A stretch of 64,000 nt of DNA from Natrinema ejinorense (GCF_002494345.1 NZ_NXNI01000001.1:1-64000), one strand, 5' to 3'. Shown: positions 8,270 through 17,693, counted from the first letter of the stretch. Notes: generated by a model not told the origin, from the letters alone. Made by a program: numbers and translations.

Positions 8270-9211
8270 ATGAGCTACCTGCTACGGCGAATCGCGAGTT
8301 CCGTCGTCGTCTTACTCGGCGTTACGGTCCTCACGTTCGGATTAACCCATCTGACCCCTGGCGACCCGGCACGGACGATACTCGCCGAACGACACGGCCG
8401 TCAGCCCTCCGAACAGTCGGTCGCGGAGTTTCGTGCCGAACAGGGACTGGACGAACCGATCCCGCTCCAGTACATCGACTGGCTCGGGAACGTCGTGCGC
8501 GGTGATCTCGGTCGATCGTACTACGGCGACGGTACTGTCCTCGAGTTGCTGGTCGAGCACCTCCCGAACACGGCCGAACTCGCCGGCGTGTCGATTCTCG
8601 TCGCCGTCGTCATTGCGGTCCCGGTCGGCACCCTCAGTGCCGTCTATCGAGGGACCTGGATCGATTATCTCGGCCAGATCGCCGCCCTGGTCGGCGTCTC
8701 GATGCCGAATTTCTGGCTCGGCTACCTCCTCATTATCGGCGTCGCGCTCCGACTCGAGTTCGTCCCCGTTTACGGGGCCGGGACGCTCGCCCATCTCGTG
8801 TTGCCGGCGCTGACGCTCGGGAGCGGGATGGCCGCGCTCCTCACACGACTCGTCCGCTCGTCACTGCTCGAGACACTCGCGGAGCCGTACGTCGACGCGG
8901 CTCGCAGCCGGGGACTTGCCGAACGCGGTGTCGTGGTCGCCCACGCGCTTCGGACCGCCCTCTTGCCAGTCGTGACGATGGTCGGACTCCAGTTGGGCTC
9001 CGTCTTGGGCGGTGCCGTCGTCGTCGAAGTGGTGTTCCAGCGACCCGGTCTCGGCACGCTAGTGGTCGATGCCGTCTTCGCTCGCGACTATCCGATCGTT
9101 CAGGGGGCCACGCTCGTGGTCGGCGTCACCTTCGTCATCGTCAACCTGTTGACCGATCTCGCGTACCGCCGTCTCGATCCCCGCGTCTCGTTGCAGGGTG
9201 ATCGCACGTGA
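8270..9211 (+). CDS. ABC transporter permease, NikB/DppB type
   Basis: A 313-residue inner-membrane permease, the first of the pair. It starts MSYLLRRIASSVVVLLGVTVLTF, the standard opening of DppB/NikB permeases, followed by the LTPGDPA motif near residue 30. Six hydrophobic segments are apparent. The EAA-like cytoplasmic loop that contacts the ATPase is EPYVDAARSRGLAERGVV near residue 205. ATG 8270 is chosen because it gives this family start; an in-frame extension to 8237 is Ser/His-rich and atypical. The stop overlaps the GTG start of the second permease, so the two are translationally coupled. With its partners it should form the channel of a nickel or peptide importer. Confidence 0.9.
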   Translation: MSYLLRRIASSVVVLLGVTVLTFGLTHLTPGDPARTILAERHGRQPSEQSVAEFRAEQGLDEPIPLQYIDWLGNVVRGDLGRSYYGDGTVLELLVEHLPNTAELAGVSILVAVVIAVPVGTLSAVYRGTWIDYLGQIAALVGVSMPNFWLGYLLIIGVALRLEFVPVYGAGTLAHLVLPALTLGSGMAALLTRLVRSSLLETLAEPYVDAARSRGLAERGVVVAHALRTALLPVVTMVGLQLGSVLGGAVVVEVVFQRPGLGTLVVDAVFARDYPIVQGATLVVGVTFVIVNLLTDLAYRRLDPRVSLQGDRT

Positions 9212-10122
9212 GCGCACTCGAGACCCACCGCTCGAGCGTCTCGGCGTGGCTCGATCGTCCGACAGTTCGTGCGCTCCGGCGGAACCCGTCGGCGGTCGTC
9301 GGCGCGGTCGTCGTCGGCACGCTCGCCCTCCTCGCGATCGTCGGGCCGGTTCTCGTTCCGTCCGATCCGAACGCACAGCAACTCGCCGCTCGGCTGCAGG
9401 GGCCGTCGCTTGCCCATCCCCTCGGCACCGATCAGCTCGGCCGCGACGTCGCCACCAGGCTCCTCTATGGTGCCCGCGTCACGCTCGGTATCGCCCTCCT
9501 CGTTACGGCGGTCAGGCTCTCGATCGGCGTCACCGTCGGTCTCGTCGCGGGCTACTGTGGTGGCCGGATCGACGAGGCGTTGATGCGGCTGGTCGATATC
9601 CTGCTCGCTTTCCCCGGCATCGTCCTCGCGCTCGTCGTCGCCGGCGTGCTCGGGCCGAGTCTCACGAACCTCGCGCTCGCGCTCGCCACCGTCGGCTGGA
9701 CGCGCTACGCCCGCATCGTCCGTTCGAGCGTCCTCGAGTTACGGGAGCGACCGTTCGTCGCGGCCTCGCGGCTGACCGGTGCGCCACGTCGGCGCGTGCT
9801 CCGCCGCCACGTCCTGCCGAACGTCGCCGGTCCGGTCGTGGTGTTGGCGACGCTCGATCTCGGCGGCGTCATCCTCTCGGCTGCCGGCCTGTCTTTCCTC
9901 GGGCTCGGAGCACAGCCGCCAACGCCCGAGTGGGGGACCATGCTCTCGACCGGTCGCCACCACTTGCGGGAGGCGTCGTGGCTGGTCAACGCGCCCGGAC
10001 TGGCGATCGTCCTCGCAGTGCTTGGCACGAACCTGTTGGGTGATGGCCTGCGGGACGCGCTCGATCCAGCCGATCGGACCGACTCCCGGGACGTTCGAAC
10101 GGAAGTGAACCGCCATGAGTGA
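9208..10122 (+). CDS. ABC transporter permease, NikC/DppC type
   Basis: A 304-residue inner-membrane permease, partner of the preceding gene. It has the DppC/NikC pattern: an N-terminal transmembrane segment (VVVGTLALLAIVGPVL), the periplasmic motif HPLGTDQLGRDV near residue 72, and the EAA-like loop FVAASRLTGAPRRRVLRRH near 188, which docks on the ATPase. The C-terminal WGTMLSTGR segment is also typical. It starts with GTG and overlaps the upstream stop by 4 bases. Its own stop overlaps the ATPase start by 8 bases, so the operon is tightly coupled. Confidence 0.9.
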   Translation: MSALETHRSSVSAWLDRPTVRALRRNPSAVVGAVVVGTLALLAIVGPVLVPSDPNAQQLAARLQGPSLAHPLGTDQLGRDVATRLLYGARVTLGIALLVTAVRLSIGVTVGLVAGYCGGRIDEALMRLVDILLAFPGIVLALVVAGVLGPSLTNLALALATVGWTRYARIVRSSVLELRERPFVAASRLTGAPRRRVLRRHVLPNVAGPVVVLATLDLGGVILSAAGLSFLGLGAQPPTPEWGTMLSTGRHHLREASWLVNAPGLAIVLAVLGTNLLGDGLRDALDPADRTDSRDVRTEVNRHE

Positions 10123-12160
10123 GCCGCTGCTCGATGTCTCGGACCTGCGCGTGCGGTTCGATACCGATACCGAGACGGTCCGTGCCGTCGACGGGCTCTC
10201 ACTGTCGGTCGCGCCCGGCGAGATCGTCGGGCTCGTTGGCGAGAGCGGCTGTGGCAAATCAGCGGCCGTGCGCGCGATCGCCGGCCTCCACGGCGACGCG
10301 GCACGCGTCGACGGGTCCGTCACGTTCGACGGCACCGATCTGCGCGCGCTCCCGGCCGAGCGTCGCCGCCGCATCCGCGCGACCAGGCTCTCGACGGTCT
10401 TTCAGGATCCCTCGGCGACGTTGACGCCAACGCGGAGCGTCCGATTCCACCTCGAGGAGGCGTTGCGGCTCGCCGACCGTCCCGAGGACCGCTCGCTCCG
10501 AGGGGCGCTGGGGCTCGATCCACGCGACTGGGGTGGGGCTGGTCGTTCCCGTCGCGAACGCGCGCTCGAACTCCTCGACCAAGTGGACCTCGACGATCCC
10601 GACTACCTCGAGCGCTATCCACACGAGTTGAGCGGCGGTGAGGCCCAGCGCGTCTCCATCGCCGTCGCGCTCGCGTCCGATCCCGACCTGTTGCTCGCCG
10701 ACGAACCGACGACGGCACTGGACGCAACGACGCGGACGGCCGTTCTCGAGTTGCTCGCGGAACTCGTTTCCCAGCGGGACCTGGCGACGCTGCTCGTCAG
10801 TCACGACCTGCAACTCGTCGGCGAGTACTGTGACCGGGTCGTGGTTGCGTACGCCGGCACGGCGATGGAAGCCGGCCCCGCAGACCGCGTGCTCACGGCT
10901 CCACGCCACCCGTACACGCGGTTACTGCTCTCCTGTAGGATAGACGGAACGCCCCCAGGTGAGCGGCTTCCGACCATCGACGGGACGGTACCGGACCCGA
11001 CTGTCGAGTCGGCCGGGTGCCCGTTCGCGCCCCGCTGTCCTCATGCGACCGATACCTGCCAAACGACGGCCCTTCCGACGGTCGATATCGAGACCGACGG
11101 TCGGGTCCACTGTCGCGAACGCACGGCGATCGAGGCCGCAACTGGAGGGCCACTCACTGGGTCGCCCTCGGCTGCTGACGCCGGCCGAGACCGCTCTCGG
11201 CCGACCGAACCGTCCGCTGGGAGGGCAGCCACTGCCGCTGGGGACCGCTCTCAGCCACCGAATCCGCGCTCCTCCGCGTCGAGTTCGCCGTCGACCTTCG
11301 GCAACGAGACGACCGATCACGAGGGGCCACTCCTCGAACTTCGGGACGTCTCCAAGCGGTATCCGGCCGACGACTCGTGGCTCTCGCGCCTGCGTGGCCA
11401 CGAACGATACGTCCAGGCCGTCGACGACGTTTCGCTCACCGTCCGTCGCGGCGAAACCCTCGGCCTCGTCGGCGAAAGCGGTGCGGGGAAGTCGACCGTC
11501 ATCGATCTGATCACCGGCCTCGAGTCCCCGACGGCCGGGACGATCAAGTTCGATGGCGACCCCATCGGGACAGTCGACGATCGGTCACAGGAGCACCTCG
11601 CCGCCGTCGGTCGACTCTTCCAGCACCCACGCTCGAGTCTCGATCCCCGACAGCGTGTCCGGACGGCGATCGAAGAACCGCTTCGCGAGGCTGACTGGAG
11701 TCGGGAGCGACGACGCCAACGGATTGCCGCATTGCTCTCCCTCGTCGGACTCGACGACCGCCACGCCGACCGCCGACCCCACCAACTGTCCGGCGGCCAG
11801 TGCCAGCGCGTTGCCCTCGCGCGCGCGATCTCGCTCGAGCCGTCCGTGGTCGTCCTCGACGAGCCGACGGCCGCACTGGACGTCTCCGTTCGCGCGCAGG
11901 TATGCAACCTGCTACTCGACCTGCAGGCACGGCTCGACTGTGCGTTCGTACTCGTCAGCCACGATCTCGCCGTCGTCCGCCACCTCGCCGATCGAATCGC
12001 CGTGATGTGCGATGGCCGCATCGTCGAGTCGAACTCAGCAGAGCGACTCCGTACCGATCCCGAGCGTGCCGCGACCAAGCGACTCCTCTCGGCAGCGAGC
12101 GGACTCACCTCCTCCGAACCCGACTCGTCCGACGATTCCCGTGGGTTCCCCGAGGTCTGA
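10115..12160 (+). CDS. Fused dual ABC transporter ATP-binding protein (NikD-NikE / DppD-DppF type)
   Basis: A 681-residue cytoplasmic protein with two complete ABC ATPase domains. Domain 1 has Walker A GESGCGKS near residue 45, signature LSGGEAQR near 170 and Walker B LLADEP; it ends with the Cys-rich oligopeptide-type tail CPFAPRCPHATDTC near 305. A Pro/Ser/Thr-rich linker (about residues 335-400) leads to domain 2, which has Walker A GESGAGKS, signature LSGGQCQR and Walker B VVLDEP. In bacteria these are usually two separate genes (NikD/NikE). It is the last gene of the operon and overlaps the preceding permease by 8 bases. It should energise import of the ligand captured by the lipoprotein. 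Confidence 0.92.
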   Translation: MSEPLLDVSDLRVRFDTDTETVRAVDGLSLSVAPGEIVGLVGESGCGKSAAVRAIAGLHGDAARVDGSVTFDGTDLRALPAERRRRIRATRLSTVFQDPSATLTPTRSVRFHLEEALRLADRPEDRSLRGALGLDPRDWGGAGRSRRERALELLDQVDLDDPDYLERYPHELSGGEAQRVSIAVALASDPDLLLADEPTTALDATTRTAVLELLAELVSQRDLATLLVSHDLQLVGEYCDRVVVAYAGTAMEAGPADRVLTAPRHPYTRLLLSCRIDGTPPGERLPTIDGTVPDPTVESAGCPFAPRCPHATDTCQTTALPTVDIETDGRVHCRERTAIEAATGGPLTGSPSAADAGRDRSRPTEPSAGRAATAAGDRSQPPNPRSSASSSPSTFGNETTDHEGPLLELRDVSKRYPADDSWLSRLRGHERYVQAVDDVSLTVRRGETLGLVGESGAGKSTVIDLITGLESPTAGTIKFDGDPIGTVDDRSQEHLAAVGRLFQHPRSSLDPRQRVRTAIEEPLREADWSRERRRQRIAALLSLVGLDDRHADRRPHQLSGGQCQRVALARAISLEPSVVVLDEPTAALDVSVRAQVCNLLLDLQARLDCAFVLVSHDLAVVRHLADRIAVMCDGRIVESNSAERLRTDPERAATKRLLSAASGLTSSEPDSSDDSRGFPEV

Positions 12161-12273
12161 CTGCAACCGACCCACTCGCTGCCCCGGTTTCGCTCGTGAT
12201 CCCGACCACGCCGTCGCAGTACTCCGACGCCATCGTCGACGACTTCCAGGCACACTGCGTCGCGGAACGTCGA

Positions 12274-12359
12274 CTCCAGTAGCCACTGCAACGAGTGGCA
12301 CACTGAGCACACCGCTGTCGTGCGATCAGATGGACACTACCGCTCAGGCGCGACTATAC
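12274..12359. repeat. MITE-like palindromic element, decayed copy
   Basis: An 86-bp stretch that aligns end to end with the reverse strand of the element at 21312-21397, which is also 86 bp. Shared blocks include CGCTGTCGTG, GATCAG, CACACTGA and the terminal ACTATA. The arms have diverged, so the perfect palindrome is lost. It lies in the gap between the ABC operon and the CAU tRNA. Confidence 0.65.
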
Positions 12360-12469
12360 GACCCCCCCCGAATGACTAGCCGAGCCACGGAGCGACTGCT
12401 CGAGTCGGTCGACTCGAGCGCAACGGAGAGTAAGGGTTAACTATATTCCATGGTTTCCCCCAAGTGCAG

Positions 12470-12576
12470 GGGCCCTTAGCTCAGTCTGGTAAGAGCGCTC
12501 GGCTCATAACACGATCTGACCGAGTGAGATCGTGTGAGACACCGAGTGGTCGATGGTTCGAATCCGTCAGGGCCCA
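12470..12576 (+). tRNA. tRNA with CAU anticodon, intron-containing (probably elongator Met)
   Basis: The acceptor GGGCCCT (12470) pairs with AGGGCCC, and the discriminator is A (12576). The T arm is GATGG-TTCGAAT-CCGTC. Anticodon CAT is at 12505-12507. A 32-nt intron (12509-12540) follows position 37. It creates a textbook bulge-helix-bulge: 4-bp helix CTCA/TGAG with 3-nt bulges TAA and ACA, and the intron interior folds as ACACGATCT/AGATCGTGT. The mature length is 75 nt. Haloarchaeal elongator tRNA-Met is known to carry an intron at this site, but a tRNA-Ile2 with modified CAU cannot be excluded: the body also resembles bacterial tRNA-Ile(CAU). A TATA-like ctatatt lies about 28 bases upstream. 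Confidence 0.93.
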
Positions 12577-13566
12577 TCCGCAACAAACCCGAAGCGTGGC
12601 CGAATCCTATTCGGCTACGGAAGTCCATCTAAACGGGTCAAAACGGTTGTTCTCTACTCCGAACGCTCCAGCCTCTGAACCGGAACCGAACCAGCGACTG
12701 GTTCCGGGTCGCCGCAGTCATGCGAAATTAGTAGCCGAAACGGGGTGGTCGGCGTGACGGTCGCTCCCTGGCCGTCGGTCGACAACACAACGTACGAACA
12801 CCGTGATACCCACGTCACTGGCCGATTCTGCCGTGTCTTCGGTGACGACGATCGCGCTCATCGGTGTGGCGATTGCGATAGCTACGCATGACCGAGTCAC
12901 GGATCCGCAGCTGGCGTCGACGTTTTGGTGCGGTTCCGGGCCCAGAAACATCACCCGGTCGTCACGGAGGGGAAGCCGATGCATAGCGGGTTCGTCCCGG
13001 CGAGTCGGCTGTACGACGTCGAGAAACGGAACGAACCGGAATTCAGTAACACCCGCGAGAAGGGAGGGGGTGAGTTACGTACGACAGCGTTTGACAACGC
13101 TCGAAAAAGGGCATCGCTTCCACTGGAGAACGGCGATCGCAGAGCGAACCCGTTCGACGAGAACGGTGGGTTGCGACGAGTCGCCTCGTCGAACCGACGA
13201 GCGCGAGCGGTGTGGCGATCACCCGATTCCGATGTCGTTGTGGGTAACGGTCGTCGCGGCAGTAGGCGACCCGGTCATCCCAAGACTGTCATGAACGGCT
13301 CACGGCCGGGAAATCAGCTTGCCGCGGGCGTTATCCCCCCCCGTAATCGCGGCTACAGTTGCATCGACAACTACTGTCGGGACTGATTCGCCGGTGACCG
13401 TCGTCGGGCCGAATCTCGTCCCACAGCCTGTGATCGCGGTCGGTTGGGTGACTGTGCGCCGGTGATTCACCCTCGAGAGAGTAGCCCACAACTCGTAGCG
13501 TCGTTCTCACCGATTCGACGACTGTCAGTAGAATACTCTTTATCTGCCGGCCGTTGACCTGTGGCT
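12577..13566. other. About 1 kb with no convincing gene
   Basis: The longest gene-free stretch in the window. Open frames exist on both strands (for example 12925-13386 +), but none has a recognisable domain, a consistent third-position G/C bias over its length, or a promoter in the right place. Short islands with high third-position GC suggest remnants of decayed genes. The right end carries the TATA-like ctctttatct (about 13534) that serves the DUF6544-like gene. No copy of the tRNA 3' end, as expected for an integrated element, was seen downstream. Confidence 0.5.
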
Positions 13567-14436
13567 ATGTATCACGTCCGTGTTCTCAAACGTCTTCTCA
13601 GTGCAGCCGTCGCTCTCCTCGTCGTCGGTCTCGTCGGCACCGTCTGGCGGCAGCGTGAGACGGCCCGGCGCGTGGACGAACTCCATCAGCCTGCGAACAT
13701 CGGGCGCGAAGCGATGTTCACCGAAGACGACCTAGAAGGCTTACCCGACCCCGTCCGCGCGTACCTGGCCAGCGCACTTCGCGAGGGACAACCCCACGTC
13801 GACTCGGTCCGTCTCGAGCAGACCGGCAAATTGCGCCTGGGTGACGCGTCGTCACCGTGGAAGTCGTTCACTGCGACACAGCACGTCACCGTAGATCCGC
13901 CGGGGTTCTATTGGGACGCATCAATCAAACTCGCCCCGCTCCTCTCGTTGCGCGTCCGTGACCTGTTCTGTGACTGGGCGGGCACTGCGAGCGTGTCCCT
14001 GTTCGGCGTCATTCCGCTCGACGGGGCCGACTCGAGTCCCGAGTTGGAAGAAGCAGAATTGATGCGCTATCTCGCCGAGGCCGTCTGGTATCCGACCGCG
14101 CTCCTTCCCACAGCGGGCGTCGAGTGGGAGTCGATCGACGACAGTACGGCGAACGCGACCCTCGAAGACGGGGACGTGTCCGCCACCCTCACGTTCTCGT
14201 TCAACGAGGACGACGAGGTAACCAGGGTCCACGCAGATCGGTATCGGCGCGTGGACGACGGGTACGAGCAGACGCCCTGGTCCGGCTACTGGCGGAACTA
14301 CGAGACGCGGAACGGCGTGCGTGTGCCGACGGAGGGGGAGGTCGTCTGGCAGCTTCCAGACGGCGACGTGCACGCGTGGCAGGGACGGGTCACGGACATC
14401 CAGTACGACGAACGTCTCTCCCGTCGTGAACGATGA
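13567..14436 (+). CDS. DUF6544-like membrane-anchored protein
   Basis: A 289-residue protein with one N-terminal membrane segment (LLSAAVALLVVGLVGTVW, residues 9-26) and a soluble domain. The domain begins LPDPVRAYLASAL near residue 60 and ends in a beta-rich part (GYWRNYETRNGVRVPTEGEV). This pattern matches the DUF6544 family, whose function is unknown. The ATG at 13567 is preferred to a GTG six bases upstream because the TATA-like ctctttatct (13534-13543) is about 28 bases away, as for a leaderless transcript. There is no operon partner: about 1 kb without genes lies before it and 590 bases after it. Confidence 0.72.
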   Translation: MYHVRVLKRLLSAAVALLVVGLVGTVWRQRETARRVDELHQPANIGREAMFTEDDLEGLPDPVRAYLASALREGQPHVDSVRLEQTGKLRLGDASSPWKSFTATQHVTVDPPGFYWDASIKLAPLLSLRVRDLFCDWAGTASVSLFGVIPLDGADSSPELEEAELMRYLAEAVWYPTALLPTAGVEWESIDDSTANATLEDGDVSATLTFSFNEDDEVTRVHADRYRRVDDGYEQTPWSGYWRNYETRNGVRVPTEGEVVWQLPDGDVHAWQGRVTDIQYDERLSRRER

Positions 14437-15027
14437 CTGCCTTCGTCTGCATTTGAGACCGTACAATGACCACGTCCTCGTCACCGACACTGTACGGGTG
14501 TCGACGAGACCATCCGTCCCCTTGAGGGGGGATGTGGCCTCCATCGGGTGAACCGCACTCGAGTTCGTGACGTTTCTGGTGGCACCCGTCGTGCTTGGGA
14601 CGATGATATCGGCCTTCTGAAAGCTTCGGCTCGTCGTCGAGCCGTGGGCTGGCGTCTCCGCTCGACTGCTCGCGTTGGCGCAGGAGGGTCCCGATCCGAG
14701 TCGTGTGCTCGTCCGACTCGATGGGACAGTTGCGTGGGTTGGTCTCGCCGTCCTCAGTGGACTGCTTCCGCTGTACAGTGCGATTCGGCGTCACCGGTTC
14801 GCCGTCGCTTCTGTCGGCCGTCCGTTGAGGGGCCGTCCTCGCTATCTGGTGGGCCCGCACGTTTTGGCTGTTCTCAGTCTGCCTCAAGCAAGCGTTTGCA
14901 CAATTCCGAGCCAACGGTGTGGCGGAAGCGGTCGTCGATGCCCCTTCCCCCATGTGTGAACGCAGACACATGTTCGTTCGAGATGAGAACCAGATGGTAT
15001 ATTTCTCGCAGGGACCAACCGTCGAAC
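14437..15027. other. Intergenic region with a possible membrane-protein remnant
   Basis: No intact gene is supported. On the + strand one frame, interrupted by a stop near 14620, reads VTFLVAPVVLGTMISAF, then a segment with WVGLAVLSGLLPLYSAI (about 14730-14785). These hydrophobic stretches look like pieces of a decayed membrane protein. The opposite-strand frame is polar and Arg/Gln-rich and looks like an antisense shadow. The right end holds a TATA-like gtatattt at 14997-15004, which sets the nosD start. Confidence 0.4.
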
Positions 15028-16959
15028 GTGCCCGTCCGCTCTCGTAATACGATATTTCTGGGACTTCTCGTCGTCGTCGTGCTGGCCAGCGTCGGGTTGT
15101 TCGCCGCCGATGTCGGGTCGACGACGCCCGATCCCGTCGCGTTCGACGAGACGGTGCCGGTCGGCCTCACGCTCGAGGCCGAGTACGCGCTCGGCGACGA
15201 CGTCGCGCTCCCTCGCGCACAGGTGTTCTACTCGCAGTACCAGTACGTCGTCGGCTACTACGGCGTCGAAACGTTCGTCGAAGATCGGCGCGGGCCGGAC
15301 CACGAACAGCGGTTCGGCCACTCGCTGGCGGTGTACGTCACCGACTACGGCGGGACGGGCATCGAGTTGACCGACGAGGGGTATCCGGTCACGGATCGAT
15401 CGCCCGGCTGGATCGAGGCCGAAGCGGCGTGGTACGTCGTCGACAGCGACGCACGAACGCCCGCCGGGGACACCGTCGTCTCGTTCGCCGATCGCGACGA
15501 GGCGGCAGCGTTCGCCCAGACCCACGGCGGTACGCTCCACGCGTGGGACTCGCTGCTCGAGGTCCCCTTCGAGAGCGACGACGCGAGCATCGCTCGCGAG
15601 CGCGTCGACGACCGGCGCGACCTGGCCGACGAGCGGGTCGAAGCGGCTGCGGGAGCCACGGAACGGCCGACATCGGTTGTCGTCGGTGAAGACGCGGACA
15701 CGATCCAGGCGGCGATCGACGACGCGCCGGCGAACACCACCGTCGTCGTCCCGGAGGGGACCTACGCGGAGACGATCGAGATCGATCGTCCGATCACGCT
15801 CGCCGGCGAGGGGAACGCGACGATCCGCGGTGACGGCAACAGCACCGTCATCACCGTCACGACCGATCGGGCGGCGATCCTGGGGCTCGATATCGAGGGC
15901 GTCGGAAACAAGACGAGGGACGCCGAGGAACTCCCCGTCGAGATGGACGACGAGGCCTGGGACGCGACCTTCACGAAGTACTACGCCGGCACCGACGCCG
16001 GAATCGGGGCCTATACCGCCGAGGGCCTCCTGGTCGAGGACGTCCGAATCGACACCCCGGCGAGCGGGATCATCACGTACGACAGCACGGATGCCGTCAT
16101 CCGGAACGTCACGGTAACGGGGACCGACGACCCGACCGAGGGACTCGCCGGCATGCTGTTGTACCACTCGCCGGTCGTCGTCGAGAACTCGACGGTCCTG
16201 GGCAGCAGGAACGGCATCTACCTGTATCGGTCCCCGACCGCAGTCGTTCGCTCGAACGAGATCGAGGGGAACAAGCTCGGCGTCCACGTGATGCACACGA
16301 ACGACGCCCTGATCGCGGACAACGAGCTTCGTGGCCAGGAGCACACCGGGATCTATATCATGACCGGGCCCGTTCGAAACGCGGTCGTCGGGAACACGGT
16401 CCGGGACACGGGGTACGCTCTCACTACTGGCGGGAGCGATACCTACATCGCATCGAACCTCCTCACGGACTCCGACATCGGGCTTCTCGTCGGCTCGACC
16501 GCGTCGATCTACGAGGACAACGTGATCGCCGGCAACGACCTGGGGACGGAGGTTTTCTCTCTGCTCCCGACGAACCGCGTCGTCGGGAACGACTTCGTCG
16601 GGAACGACGCACACGCCGACGTGCGGTCAGGGCCGCTCCGGGTCTGGAGCGACGGCGACACCGGAAACTACTGGCAGGGTAGTGCCACCGTCGCCGACGG
16701 TGACCGGGCCGACCTGTCGTATGCCCCTACGGATGCCGTCGACGGGCGCTTGCACCGGACGGACGGTGCACCGACGCTCGTCCGGGCACCCGCGCTCAGG
16801 GCCCTCGGCGGACTCGAGGGCTCGGTCCCCGGGATGCGAACCGGCAGTATCGTCGACCAGGCACCGACCTGCGAGCCGAACAACCCGGACCTGCTCGAGC
16901 GCACCGAGTGGGCCGACGACGCCTGGACATGCTACGAGACGACACGGACGACCCCATGA
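15028..16959 (+). CDS. nosD: NosD nitrous-oxide reductase maturation protein with N-terminal NosL-like segment
   Basis: A 643-residue exported protein needed with NosF and NosY to assemble the copper-sulfide centre of N2O reductase (family role). It has an N-terminal signal or anchor (FLGLLVVVVLASVGLFA). A segment at about residues 60-170 follows whose end, VVSFADRDEAAAFAQTHGG, closely resembles the C-terminal part of NosL; the copper-binding Cys/Met motif of NosL is absent there. From residue 225 a right-handed beta-helix (CASH) domain begins (DTIQAAIDDAPANTTVVVPE). The start is GTG 15028, 28 bases after a TATA-like gtatattt, so leaderless. An in-frame ATG at 14983 would precede that box. 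The stop overlaps nosF by 4 bases. No nosZ is present in the window. Confidence 0.88.
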   Translation: MPVRSRNTIFLGLLVVVVLASVGLFAADVGSTTPDPVAFDETVPVGLTLEAEYALGDDVALPRAQVFYSQYQYVVGYYGVETFVEDRRGPDHEQRFGHSLAVYVTDYGGTGIELTDEGYPVTDRSPGWIEAEAAWYVVDSDARTPAGDTVVSFADRDEAAAFAQTHGGTLHAWDSLLEVPFESDDASIARERVDDRRDLADERVEAAAGATERPTSVVVGEDADTIQAAIDDAPANTTVVVPEGTYAETIEIDRPITLAGEGNATIRGDGNSTVITVTTDRAAILGLDIEGVGNKTRDAEELPVEMDDEAWDATFTKYYAGTDAGIGAYTAEGLLVEDVRIDTPASGIITYDSTDAVIRNVTVTGTDDPTEGLAGMLLYHSPVVVENSTVLGSRNGIYLYRSPTAVVRSNEIEGNKLGVHVMHTNDALIADNELRGQEHTGIYIMTGPVRNAVVGNTVRDTGYALTTGGSDTYIASNLLTDSDIGLLVGSTASIYEDNVIAGNDLGTEVFSLLPTNRVVGNDFVGNDAHADVRSGPLRVWSDGDTGNYWQGSATVADGDRADLSYAPTDAVDGRLHRTDGAPTLVRAPALRALGGLEGSVPGMRTGSIVDQAPTCEPNNPDLLERTEWADDAWTCYETTRTTP

Positions 16960-17693
16960 CTGACACACTACCGATACTCGAGGCGATCGACATCGATCAC
17001 GACTACGGCGCGGTCTCCGTCCTGCGGAACGTCTCCGCGACCCTCCGTCGCGGAACCGTGACCGCGCTGATCGGCCCGAACGGCTCCGGCAAGACGACGT
17101 TGATTCGATCGCTCGCCGGCCTCCACGAGCCGACCGCGGGCGAGATCGCGTACCACGGACCCGAGACAGCACGACGGATCGGCTACTTGCCCCAACACCC
17201 CGCGTTCCGTCCCGGGTTCACGACGCTCGAGACGCTGCAGTTCTACGCGTCGCTCGTCGGTGCCGACGAAACCGTTGCGATGACTCACCTGGATCGGGTC
17301 GGCCTCGCGGACGCAGCCGATCGACCGGTCGAAGCGCTTTCCGGCGGTATGACGCGGTTGCTCGGCATCGCGCAGGCGACGATCGGCGATCCTCCGGTGG
17401 TCGTCCTCGATGAACCCGGCAGCGGGCTGGACCCGGGGATGAGCATGCACGTCTTCGACGTCGCGGCGGACCTCGCCGACGACGGGATCGCGGTCCTGTT
17501 GAGTTCCCACGACCTGGAACTCGTCGAACGGGCCGCCGATCGGGTGCTGGTACTCTCCGACGGACGGATCGTACGGCAGGGCGTGATCGCGGACCTGCAG
17601 GACGAGTTCGACGTCGACTCGCTGTGGTCGGTCTACGAGACCGCCATCGGCGGCGATCTCGACACCGTCCGGGTTCAGGGTGAGCGCGCATGA
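16956..17693 (+). CDS. nosF: NosF ABC transporter ATP-binding protein
   Basis: A 245-residue ABC ATPase. Walker A is GPNGSGKTT near residue 36. The signature region EALSGGMTRLLGIAQA is the NosF-type variant, lacking the usual QR after LSGG. Walker B is VVVLDEPGSGLD, and SSHDLEL supplies the switch histidine. It starts within the nosD stop (ATGA overlap) and its stop overlaps nosY in the same way, giving a single nosDFY transcript. With NosY it forms the ABC exporter that supplies the sulfur-containing species for the copper cluster; this is family knowledge and not visible in sequence. Confidence 0.9.
   Translation: MTDTLPILEAIDIDHDYGAVSVLRNVSATLRRGTVTALIGPNGSGKTTLIRSLAGLHEPTAGEIAYHGPETARRIGYLPQHPAFRPGFTTLETLQFYASLVGADETVAMTHLDRVGLADAADRPVEALSGGMTRLLGIAQATIGDPPVVVLDEPGSGLDPGMSMHVFDVAADLADDGIAVLLSSHDLELVERAADRVLVLSDGRIVRQGVIADLQDEFDVDSLWSVYETAIGGDLDTVRVQGERA

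Noticed and set aside
12925-13386. Open frame of about 150 codons in the gap after the CAU tRNA
   Set aside because: TTG start, no promoter, no recognisable domain, and third-position G/C bias fades after the first 60 codons.
12470-13566. Integrated element at the CAU tRNA
   Set aside because: No integrase gene and no duplicated tRNA 3' end were found downstream.
14390-14971. Minus-strand frame of 193 codons between the DUF6544-like gene and nosD
   Set aside because: Polar, Arg/Gln/Thr-rich composition typical of an antisense shadow in GC-rich DNA; it runs through the end of the preceding gene.
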